64,000 nt of DNA from assembly GCF_029590555.1 (NCBI RefSeq), contig NZ_CP081001.1:558001-622000 (forward strand), written 5' to 3'. Shown in pieces: positions 33,392 through 40,595 of the stretch. Origin of the DNA: Sphingobium sp. V4 (GTDB taxonomy: Bacteria; Pseudomonadota; Alphaproteobacteria; Sphingomonadales; Sphingomonadaceae). The notes under the pieces are model-generated. The model saw nothing but the letters and a program-made list of their open reading frames with translations, was not told the origin of the DNA and made no database searches. The position numbers were made by a program, and so were the translations under genes. The first letter of the stretch is position 1, and each line of letters begins with the position of its first letter.

Positions 33392-33658
33392 TCAGGCTTC
33401 CTTGCTCTTCGTGCCGACAGCCTTCTTGTTGGCTGGCTTCGGCGCGGCCTTGTTCGACGGAGATTCCTCCATCTTGTCTTCTGGGGCGTCTTCCGCCTTT
33501 TCTTCCGCCGGCTCATCCTCGGCGTCGCCGATCAGCTCCAGCGTTCCGAGGTCGACAAGATGCTTGGCGTCGGAGGCAAGCATGGTGCGCTTGTCGCCTT
33601 CCCAATATTGCTTGTCGCCATCATGCTGGCGCTTCACGAGATAGACTTTCTTGGTCAT
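33392..33658 (-). CDS. Small head-module protein with acidic/Lys-rich tail
   Basis: This 88-residue protein has a compact N-terminal part (KKVYLVKRQHDGDKQYWEGD, MLASDAKHLVDLGTLELI) and a disordered Glu/Ala/Pro/Lys C-terminus. Small proteins of this kind follow the capsid gene in many HK97-like phages and may be head fibre or decoration parts. It ends 1 bp before the SGNH gene, so the two are probably partners. Confidence 0.65.
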   Translation of the reverse strand: MTKKVYLVKRQHDGDKQYWEGDKRTMLASDAKHLVDLGTLELIGDAEDEPAEEKAEDAPEDKMEESPSNKAAPKPANKKAVGTKSKEA

Positions 33659-33704
33659 GCAGACCTCCTATGGCCGGGACGGCGGACCGCCCCGGCGTCA
33701 GTGG

Positions 33705-34997
33705 TTAGGCGATGCGGCCGAAGTCGCCGTAGATGAAGGCTTCCGGGCGATAGACCGCCAGAGCGCCGCGCTCTTCGTTGAGGATGGTGATCATGTTCTT
33801 GATGAAATCATCCTCGTTCTCGGTGGCGATTTCGATGCGGGCGAGCCAGCGGTCGAAATACTGCGCGCCGAGCTTGAAGGCGCCGGTCAGGAACTTGTCC
33901 TGCGCGATCGCCTGCGTCGCGACGACAGGGTTACCCCACAGCACGGGGCCGGTGAGCTGGGCCGGGTTGGCGAAGATGTAGCCGCCGGCCGCATCCTTCG
34001 TCAGTTCGATCACCGTCCAGTCGATCGGGTGCATGACCGTGCCGCTGGCCGGATATTCCGCCAGGGCAGCCTGAAGCATGGCGAGGCGGACATTGTCGAT
34101 CGAGGTCGCCCCGGCGATCGTGACCGGCGCGCTGTAGGCGGTTGCCTGCGGGATGATGCCCAGCAGGTTCTGGCCGGTGCCGTCACCGTTCAGGATCTGC
34201 AACTCTTCCCGATATGCCAGGCCATAGTTGAGGCGGCCGTTGATGTAGGATTCGAGCTGCGAGACGTCATCCATGATCTGGCGCGAGGCCTTTGCGTAGT
34301 GCGCGATCACCTTGGCGGTGGTCGACACGAGGTCGAACGTGATGTCCGACTGCGGCTTGGCGGCGCCCTCTGCGACGGGCGCGGCGTTGTTCGTGAAGCC
34401 GGTTTCCTTCACATATTCCAGCGTGTTGCCGTCCATCCGGCCGGGCGTGATCAGGTCGCGAACGGTCATGCGACGGTCGGGCGGGGCGATGATGCCCGGC
34501 AGGCGGGTCTGGTTGACGGCGTCGCCCAGGCCGCCAGCACCGGTGGTCGCGGAGGTCAGGTTGGCCTTCGTCGTGAAATCGACCTTGCCGCGCTTACCTT
34601 CGCCGCTGAGAAACGCCTTCACGCGCTCGTCGGCAACGAACTGCGAACCGATCGAGGTCGGAGCCTTGTCCCCGTCGCCCTTCTGCCGATCAAGCTTCTG
34701 CTCCATATCGTCCAGGCGGTGCTTCACCTCGTTCATGCCGGTGATGGCTTCGTCGGCGAGTTCCTTGGCGGCCTTGGTCAGGTCTTCCCCGGTCTTCGCC
34801 TTGCCGACCGCGTCTTCCGCGATCTCCTTCACCTTGTCGAACTTGGCGTCGAAATCCTTCTTGATCTTCTCAGCCAGCGACTTGACGTCGGTGGGGTGGC
34901 CGTCGCCGTCGCGCAGGTACCGACCGAGACGGCGTTCGTTGCGCGTCATCGCGCCCAGCGCGCCACGCAGCGCGCCGACAAAAAACAGCTTCTTCAT
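33705..34997 (-). CDS. HK97-type major capsid protein
   Basis: This 430-residue precursor starts at ATG 34997. Residues 1 to about 120 are a Lys/Glu/Asp-rich coiled-coil scaffold (delta) domain (SLAEKIKKDFDAKFDKVKEI, LADEAITGMNEVKHRLDDME), which the adjacent protease should remove. The HK97 fold follows: LPGIIAPPDRRMTVRDLI, PVAEGAAKPQSDITFDLV, ALAEYPASGTVMHPIDW and a C-terminal YRPEAF. It assembles the icosahedral head. Order portal-protease-capsid is canonical. Confidence 0.96.
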   Translation of the reverse strand: MKKLFFVGALRGALGAMTRNERRLGRYLRDGDGHPTDVKSLAEKIKKDFDAKFDKVKEIAEDAVGKAKTGEDLTKAAKELADEAITGMNEVKHRLDDMEQKLDRQKGDGDKAPTSIGSQFVADERVKAFLSGEGKRGKVDFTTKANLTSATTGAGGLGDAVNQTRLPGIIAPPDRRMTVRDLITPGRMDGNTLEYVKETGFTNNAAPVAEGAAKPQSDITFDLVSTTAKVIAHYAKASRQIMDDVSQLESYINGRLNYGLAYREELQILNGDGTGQNLLGIIPQATAYSAPVTIAGATSIDNVRLAMLQAALAEYPASGTVMHPIDWTVIELTKDAAGGYIFANPAQLTGPVLWGNPVVATQAIAQDKFLTGAFKLGAQYFDRWLARIEIATENEDDFIKNMITILNEERGALAVYRPEAFIYGDFGRIA

Positions 34998-35019
34998 GAC
35001 AATTCTCCGAAAGGGCGCC

Positions 35020-35703
35020 TTACGGCTCACCCGTGAGGTCTTCGATCGGCGCAGACCGGAGCATTTCCAGAAAGGCCATCATGGGGTCCGCTTCGACCTC
35101 GGGTTCCCCCCGAAGATGCGGTGCGCAGGCCGACGCCAGGGCAGCAGCCTTGCTTTTCGAGAAACCAAGCTCCCGCAGGGTTTCCTGAAATTCACGAACG
35201 GTCGGCATGGTGCCGCCGGTCAACATGGACTTGACCACCTCGACGCGCGCCCGTTCATTGGCGGCGAAGGTGACGATGCTGTTTTCGATCAGGTCCAGCT
35301 TCAGCAAGGACAGGACGCCCGGCTTACCGTCCTTGGGCTTGGCCTCGATGGTGCGGTATCCGATCGACAGGCCGTCGAGCGCTTTCTCCTGAAGCAGGCC
35401 GTGCACCTCAGCGGCCTTGGGCACGCGGTCGATCAGGAGGCGCCCCTTGACCCACAGCCCCTTGCTGTCCTCGGCCAGGTCGTCCCAGACACCGATCACC
35501 TGCGACGGGTCGTGCTGATACAGCATTTTCACGCGACGGCCCGTGCGCTGGCTCTTCACCAGGCTGTCCACGAACGCGCCCGGCTCCACGACCTCGCTAT
35601 AGCTGTCCACGACGCCGAACACGCTGGCATAGCCCTCGATGACGCCGGTGTCCGAGATGGCCTTCGTGTCGAGGCAGATGGAGCTATTCTTCGTCAGTAT
35701 CAT
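35020..35703 (-). CDS. HK97-family prohead protease
   Basis: This 227-residue protein contains GVIEGYASVFGVVDSYSEVV at the N-terminus, KMLYQHDPSQVIG (the catalytic His), LLQEKALDGLSIGY (the catalytic Ser in LSIG) and LDLIENSIVTFAAN. These define the HK97 prohead protease (S78). It cuts the scaffold domain from capsid protein. ATG 35703 overlaps the portal 3' end by 20 bp; longer upstream starts would run deeper into the portal gene. Confidence 0.93.
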   Translation of the reverse strand: MILTKNSSICLDTKAISDTGVIEGYASVFGVVDSYSEVVEPGAFVDSLVKSQRTGRRVKMLYQHDPSQVIGVWDDLAEDSKGLWVKGRLLIDRVPKAAEVHGLLQEKALDGLSIGYRTIEAKPKDGKPGVLSLLKLDLIENSIVTFAANERARVEVVKSMLTGGTMPTVREFQETLRELGFSKSKAAALASACAPHLRGEPEVEADPMMAFLEMLRSAPIEDLTGEP

Positions 35704-36943
35704 CGTCTTCCTCCAGGGTCGGCCCACCATTGTGGTCAATGCCTGCCGCCTCGGTGATCGGGACATTCTGCATCTGCATCCGGGGGACATTGCCACCGGC
35801 GACCGGCGGCATATTCTCCAGCCGGCGCACTTCGTTGATGGTCATCCAGCCGTTTTGCAGGGCGATCTGGTAGAAGGTGGCCCGCGCGCCGCTGTCGCCG
35901 CGCAGGATGCCTTCCATGTTGAATTCGCAGCGGATGCCTGCCGCGCGATCGGCGGCAGTGAGCAGGCTCTTTTCGAGGCGCTGTTCGATGCGCTTTAGGC
36001 GCCGACGGAACGTGAACTTCTGGAGGATCAGGCCTTGCTGCTCGGTGCTGCTCGGCCAGCTGGACGTTTTCGACGTGTGGCCGATCATCACCGGCGGAAC
36101 GCCGAACATTCGGCAAATCTCTTCAACAGAGAATGTGCGGCTTTCAAGAAACTGCGCATCAGCAGGATCGATGGTGAGCTGCGACCATTCCATGTCGCGG
36201 TCTAACACCAGCGGCGTGCCGGCTCGTATCGCCCCCTGATACTTTTCCAGCAGCAGCTGCTCCACCTGCTGCCGCTGTTCTGGCTTGAGCGTGTCCTTGA
36301 CCTTCAGCACGCCGGAAGGGCGGATGCCATTGGCGAACGTCGTCGCGGCAGTGCGCTCCAGCGCTTGGGCCAGCCCGAAGACCTGACGCCCGAAGGTCAG
36401 GGTAGATAGGCCGCCGAGCGGACTGCCACCGAAGCCGCGCAGGTGGAGCATATGCTCTTCGGTTACGGTGTGCGTCTCGCCTTCCTCGGTCCAGCTATAT
36501 TCCAGCTTGCCATATGGAAGGCGGCGCACCGTCATCCATTCGGCGGGTATAGGCGGCGAGAGGGAAGTGATGCGACCATCGCCGGCACGATTGATCCGAC
36601 TATACGCATTGCCTTGCAGCTCAAGGCTGGCACACATGAACTCCCAGAATTCCAGCGAAGTCTGATCAGCGTTCGGGCTGTCGTGCAGAAGCTTGTATAG
36701 CGGGTGATCGGTTGCGACCACGCGCTGATCCCCCGACCCGCGGTAGACCATCAGTGGCAGCGAGGCCAACGTGCCTGCGATCAGGTTCACACAAGCCCAT
36801 GTTGTGGAAAGCGCCATCGCGGACGACGCCGTCACACTCTCCCCAGTGTAGCTCTCAGGGCCGGAGAAATAGCGCGCCAGCCGCGCGTCGGTCAGCCCGA
36901 TCGCGCGAGCGACGTAGATGATCGACTTCTTGAACCAGTTCAT
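35684..36943 (-). CDS. HK97-family portal protein
   Basis: This 419-residue protein contains ALSTTWACVNLIAGTLASLP, HPLYKLLHDSPNADQTSLEF, NAYSRI and IDPADAQFLESRTFSVEEIC followed by FGVPPVMIG, all portal signatures. It forms the 12-subunit ring for DNA passage. ATG 36943 is coupled to the terminase stop (ATGA). The C-terminus ends with an acidic peptide, GIDHNGGPTLEEDDDTDEE, closely similar to an internal peptide of the terminase (see findings). Confidence 0.95.
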   Translation of the reverse strand: MNWFKKSIIYVARAIGLTDARLARYFSGPESYTGESVTASSAMALSTTWACVNLIAGTLASLPLMVYRGSGDQRVVATDHPLYKLLHDSPNADQTSLEFWEFMCASLELQGNAYSRINRAGDGRITSLSPPIPAEWMTVRRLPYGKLEYSWTEEGETHTVTEEHMLHLRGFGGSPLGGLSTLTFGRQVFGLAQALERTAATTFANGIRPSGVLKVKDTLKPEQRQQVEQLLLEKYQGAIRAGTPLVLDRDMEWSQLTIDPADAQFLESRTFSVEEICRMFGVPPVMIGHTSKTSSWPSSTEQQGLILQKFTFRRRLKRIEQRLEKSLLTAADRAAGIRCEFNMEGILRGDSGARATFYQIALQNGWMTINEVRRLENMPPVAGGNVPRMQMQNVPITEAAGIDHNGGPTLEEDDDTDEE

Positions 36944-38706
36944 GCGGCCAGTCCCGCGATCCATTCGTCTAGGTTTCCGCTGCCCGCTTCCGGATTTGCT
37001 TCCAGCAATTTGGTGGCGTTCAATGCCGCCATGAACAGGTCGATCTTCGCTTTGCCGGCGGCCTGCTTAGTGATGATCACAGCATTGCCCCTTTGCTCGG
37101 CTTTCGCGTTTCCGACGCACCAGTTGATGATCGGCGCACCCGAATGGGCCGCCATGCGATGTTTCAGTTTCCGTTCGAGAGACCAGACGGCTGACGCGAG
37201 ACGGTAGCCCTGCGTGATGCCGACGACTTGCGGTTGCACCAGGCCGATTTCGGCCAGCGCATCCACCAGAGCACCGATCCCTTCGGGATCGAGACCGATC
37301 GCACCTTTCTCTGGCAGTAACCCACTATCTTTTACCTGCTCAATGATCGCGACGATCTCACGTACATCCTGCTCGTCGCAGAACAGCTCGGATGGCGGCG
37401 TCTCATCATCCAAGTCATCATCTAATGGCGGACCGCCATTATGGCCGATGATGACCAAGTCGCCATTCTTCTCAAAGTCCAGCAGTCGCGGGGCAATTTC
37501 CTGCCGCAGCCCTAACACCTCGGCGTAGACCCAGCCCTTGAACCAGTAGAGCCAGCGTTTCGTGCCTCTCTCCCGGCCTGCAACGCACAACCCGTAAAGG
37601 TCATCTAGGCCGCCGCCGTCGACACCTACGACCGCCACCTCGCACCGGGCCAATAGCTCCGACAATGTCAGCGTCGTGTCGGCCGCAGCTTCCCAATAAT
37701 CGGCGCCCCGCCAGCGATCGGTATGCAGCGCCATGCCGATCTGGATGTTGAGGTGCTGGGAAGCCCAACGCCTCTCTTCCTCCGGACCCTTGTCGACGGC
37801 CGCCTGATACTCTTCCACCAGGCGCGCGATAGAAATGGACCGTCCCAGATTGGGCAAAACCATGTGCCAGTGACGCGGATCCTGCCAGGGCTTAGCCTGG
37901 TCGGTCTGCATCGCCTCCGGAAATTCGTAGAGCAGCGGCAGCATCTTGCCGTTTGCAATCCGACCGTCGCGGACGCCGCGCGCATAATCCAGTTCCGTCT
38001 TGAACGCGCCCGCCGGAGCTTCGTCGCTCTGCGTCGTGATGATGACCAGAAACGCTTCCGGGTTCGCGATCATACCACCGCGCAGCTGGCCGATCACGCG
38101 TGACGCGTAGCTGATCGCCCCCATGAGGTGCAACTCATCGATCAGCACCATCACAGGCTTGGAGCCGGTGGCTACCTTCATATCGAAGGTCTTGATCTTG
38201 AGCGTGGCCTTCAGGACGCGGTCCCAGATCGCCTTGCGGTGATCCGCGACATGAAAGCGCTGCTTCAAGTATGGATCGGCGTCGATCATGCCTGACGCCT
38301 GCTGGAAAGCAGTGTCGGCAATCTCCTGTGTCGGCCCGACCAGCACAAATTCCGCACGCGGCCGCTCGTTCATGAGCAGTGCCGTCACGCCGATCGCCGC
38401 GCCGTTGGTGGTCTTCGCGTTCTTCTTCGGCACCAGCGCCATGACTTCGCGCACCTGGCGCTCGCCATCGACCATGGAGCCGAAGATAGCCCGGACGATA
38501 TCGCGCCCCCATTCCCCCGCAGCGTCCGCCATCAAAGGCTGCCCAGGCACGTCAGGAAGCCTCAGATTGTTGAAGATCGCGATGGCCCGGTCGGCCTCAT
38601 TATCGTTCAACGGCAATGGCGGCAGAAGGGATTTACCCGCCTTCAGTCGCTCTACCCAATCCGGGCAGGCGAAATTCCAGCTCAGTGCTTCAGCAGGTTG
38701 GCCCAC
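36940..38706 (-). CDS. Terminase large subunit
   Basis: This 588-residue packaging motor has an N-terminal ATPase with a variant Walker A (LVPKKNAKTT), Walker B PVMVLIDELHLMG and a coupling motif near LVIITTQSDE. A C-terminal RNase H-like nuclease follows, with VAVVGVDGGGLDDLYGLCVA (first Asp pair) and IGLDPEGIGALVDAL. Between the two nuclease acidic motifs lies an inserted acidic peptide IIGHNGGPPLDDDLDDE. It cuts concatemers and pumps DNA. It overlaps the small subunit gene by 25 bp. Confidence 0.95.
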   Translation of the reverse strand: MGQPAEALSWNFACPDWVERLKAGKSLLPPLPLNDNEADRAIAIFNNLRLPDVPGQPLMADAAGEWGRDIVRAIFGSMVDGERQVREVMALVPKKNAKTTNGAAIGVTALLMNERPRAEFVLVGPTQEIADTAFQQASGMIDADPYLKQRFHVADHRKAIWDRVLKATLKIKTFDMKVATGSKPVMVLIDELHLMGAISYASRVIGQLRGGMIANPEAFLVIITTQSDEAPAGAFKTELDYARGVRDGRIANGKMLPLLYEFPEAMQTDQAKPWQDPRHWHMVLPNLGRSISIARLVEEYQAAVDKGPEEERRWASQHLNIQIGMALHTDRWRGADYWEAAADTTLTLSELLARCEVAVVGVDGGGLDDLYGLCVAGRERGTKRWLYWFKGWVYAEVLGLRQEIAPRLLDFEKNGDLVIIGHNGGPPLDDDLDDETPPSELFCDEQDVREIVAIIEQVKDSGLLPEKGAIGLDPEGIGALVDALAEIGLVQPQVVGITQGYRLASAVWSLERKLKHRMAAHSGAPIINWCVGNAKAEQRGNAVIITKQAAGKAKIDLFMAALNATKLLEANPEAGSGNLDEWIAGLAA

Positions 38707-39137
38707 GGGCTACCCTCATGCGCACTGTGTGCCTGCTCGATCGCGCTCTCCTTCTTGCCCTTCTTCGCGGGCTTGGTTTCCTTGGCCCGCTGCATGCCCG
38801 CGCCGGTGGCGAGGTCGTGCCGGTCCAACCGCTTGAACAACTTGTCGATCGCCGAGACGTTGCCGGCATCGACTTCCTTGACCAAGGCTGAGAGGAGCTT
38901 GCCCTCCAGCCGATGGCGCGCTTCGAGCCGCGAACGCAGCTCACGAAAATAATGTTTCCGCAAAGTGGGCGGCGTGATGGAAAGCGCCGCTGCGATTTGC
39001 TCCTCGTTCTTGTCGAACGCGGCTAACAGCATGACTTTCCTACGGTTTTCGTCGGTCGGCATATGGGCGGGCCGGCCACGGCGACCGTGCCCCTCCGGGA
39101 TCGGGTCACCCAACAGGTCAAAATCCCAATCCGACAC
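38682..39137 (-). CDS. Terminase small subunit-like DNA-binding protein
   Basis: This 151-residue protein starts at GTG 39137 (GGAG about 11 bases upstream). The N-terminal half has GRRGRPAHMPTDENRRKVML followed by a helix-turn-helix-like stretch (KNEEQIAAALSITPPTLRKH); the C-terminal part is basic (ETKPAKKGKKES). Position and layout fit the packaging-site recognition subunit. A longer frame to 39281 has a Gly-rich, unlikely N-terminus. Confidence 0.8.
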   Translation of the reverse strand: MSDWDFDLLGDPIPEGHGRRGRPAHMPTDENRRKVMLLAAFDKNEEQIAAALSITPPTLRKHYFRELRSRLEARHRLEGKLLSALVKEVDAGNVSAIDKLFKRLDRHDLATGAGMQRAKETKPAKKGKKESAIEQAHSAHEGSPWANLLKH

Positions 39138-39187
39138 GAAAAAAATCTCCACGTGAGAGGGACGGCGGTGCAGGGGCGACCGACCTC

Positions 39188-39523
39188 CTAGACTTTTGAC
39201 CCACCCCCCCACGTCTCGCCGCGCGACCTCGCCGCCCGCGCCGCCGCCGTCTTCGCCTGATGCTCCGAGTTGGTCAGCCATTGCGTGTTGGCAGGGTCGA
39301 GGTCCGCGCCGCCATCCTTGCGCTCGACGATGTGGTCGAGGATCAGACGCTCACCCGGCTTGGCCCGCTGGCGCGCCAGCTGATAGTCTGGGTCGCGGCG
39401 ACGATCGCGGACCAGCTCGCGCCACGCCGACGACGAGTAGAACCCTTCGGCTTGCTTCGGAGCAGCCCTGACCTTGGCGGGCATCGACCCGACGCGGGAG
39501 CCTAGCGCTTTGAGCCGTCCCAT
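39188..39523 (-). CDS. Packaging-associated HNH endonuclease
   Basis: This 111-residue protein contains FYSSSAWRELVRDRRRDPDY, then LILDHIVERKDGGADLDPAN and TQWLTNSEHQAKT, the HNH motif of HK97 gp74-type endonucleases that sit beside terminase and stimulate its cos cutting. This supports a cos-type packaging strategy. ATG 39523 is used rather than GTG 39532. Confidence 0.9.
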   Translation of the reverse strand: MGRLKALGSRVGSMPAKVRAAPKQAEGFYSSSAWRELVRDRRRDPDYQLARQRAKPGERLILDHIVERKDGGADLDPANTQWLTNSEHQAKTAAARAARSRGETWGGGSKV

Positions 39524-39540
39524 GTCGCGCACCCGGAAAT

Positions 39541-39580
39541 GATGACGCCCCGCTAGGCAAGGGCCAAGCGGGGCGTCATC
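39541..39580. terminator. Perfect 13-bp inverted repeat between early and packaging genes
   Basis: GATGACGCCCCGC (39541-39553) and GCGGGGCGTCATC (39568-39580) pair fully across a 14-base loop. There is no clear T-run on either side, so it may be a factor-dependent terminator, an antitermination target or part of the cos/packaging region. It lies in the 167-bp gap before the HNH gene, a logical place for a switch between early and late leftward transcription. Confidence 0.6.
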
Positions 39581-39690
39581 GAGTTTAAGGAGAGGATGCC
39601 TTGAACCGACCCGCAGGCCTGCCCCAAGCGTAGATAGCTATATGCTCAAACGGGCCGAGAAGTGGACAAACATTATTGCAGCGCCACAAC

Positions 39691-40149
39691 TTATAGCGTT
39701 TGACACGCCAACTCCGCGCATTTCTGCGCGTTTGCGGCCTTTGTCACCAGATGCATCGCCCGCTCATATCGCTTCCGCAGGCCGTGCGCGCCGAGCTTGA
39801 TCCCCATCGGCTTGCGCAACTGCATCCACGGCACCCGCTTCGCACCGCGCGCCAGCGCCCCGATGGCCAGCGCGATCAGCCGCCGATCGTCCGGCTTGGC
39901 CGCCAGCACCCACCCGAATGCCTGCTCCATCTGGTCGACGTCGCGCCGGGTGGCGGGCAGCGGCTTGATCGGGATGTCGCTGCTGTTGCCCAGGTATCCG
40001 CGCGCGTCATAGTCGCCGGCCTCCCGTTCGCGGACGATATCCGGCCAGCTGGCCTTGACCCGCAGCCATCCCGCTTCCCGGTCCGACAGGCGCGACATGA
40101 CCAGCATGGCCTCTATCAGGCGCTCTTCCACATCGGCAAAGCTATACAT
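39691..40149 (-). CDS. DUF6362-like phage protein
   Basis: This 152-residue protein starts MYSFADVEERLIEAMLVMSR, with WLRVKASWPDIVREREAGDY and a C-terminal sigma-like/HTH helical part (PWMQLRKPMGIKLGAHGLRK). The layout matches DUF6362 proteins of alphaproteobacterial phages, often found last in the early operon just before packaging genes. A role in late gene activation is possible from position and HTH-like end. ATG 40149 has a GGGAGG right before it. The start is at the edge of the repeat-rich region. Confidence 0.65.
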   Translation of the reverse strand: MYSFADVEERLIEAMLVMSRLSDREAGWLRVKASWPDIVREREAGDYDARGYLGNSSDIPIKPLPATRRDVDQMEQAFGWVLAAKPDDRRLIALAIGALARGAKRVPWMQLRKPMGIKLGAHGLRKRYERAMHLVTKAANAQKCAELACQTL

Positions 40150-40168
40150 CCTCCCTTCCTCCCTCTCT

Positions 40169-40592
40169 TGGGAGGGAGATATGGGAGGAAGAGTATTAGA
40201 TAAATCAGTAGGATAGCTATCGTGTGGGAGCATGGGAGGAATATCCTGATAAGTCCGCGCGCGTGCGCGCATGTGTGTATACGCGCGTGCGTGCGCGCCC
40301 GTGGGATTTGGTGATTTTCCCTCCCAAGCTCCCACAAGCTCCCAAACCTGCGGAAATCTGCGGAAAATGAGGATATGCAATCCTCCCGCAGTTGGGAGTG
40401 TGGGAGGATCAGGGCGGCATGTCGGTCATTTCCCTACTCATCACAGAGGCACCTTTGCGGAGGCGGGAACACGTCCCTGTTTTCTCCAGATAAAGTTTGC
40501 GCAAATTCCCTCCCAAGGCTCCCATGCTCCCAAAACGGCGGAAAACTGCGGCTCCCATGGTCGGCATCCTCCCAATGGCGGGAGCGTGGGAG
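40169..40592. repeat. Iteron-like array of TGGGAG/CTCCCA, origin candidate
   Basis: Non-coding 40150-40595 holds 15 copies of one hexamer. It reads TGGGAG at 40169, 40182, 40225, 40233, 40393, 40401 and 40587, and CTCCCA at 40321, 40329, 40339, 40510, 40519, 40527, 40552 and 40569. Copies come in groups of two or three, 8-13 bp apart. Two blocks of about 90-100 bp (40321-40418 and 40510-40601) are imperfect direct repeats of each other, each with three CTCCCA copies, then CGGAAA-type motifs, then inverted TGGGAG copies. The array directly follows the primase-helicase gene, which fits a replication origin. Confidence 0.8.
40256..40298. repeat. 43-nt uninterrupted alternating purine-pyrimidine tract
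   Basis: From 40256 to 40298 every base alternates C/T with G/A (for example GCGCGCGTGCGCGC, TGTGTGTATACGCG). Such tracts favour Z-DNA and local unpairing under supercoiling. It lies inside the iteron-like array, between the first and second groups of hexamers. Confidence 0.85.
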
Positions 40593-40595
40593 GGA

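Noticed and set aside
33651..35036. 461-codon rightward frame opposite capsid protein
   Set aside because: Antisense of the HK97 capsid gene.
40150..40380. N-terminal extension of the DUF6362-like gene through the repeat region
   Set aside because: The extension would translate the alternating GC tract and hexamer repeats into low-complexity residues; ATG 40149 has a ribosome binding site and a natural N-terminus.
40150..40595. CRISPR array
   Set aside because: The repeats are 6-bp motifs in both orientations with irregular spacing, without 25-35-bp repeats or uniform spacers, and no cas genes.
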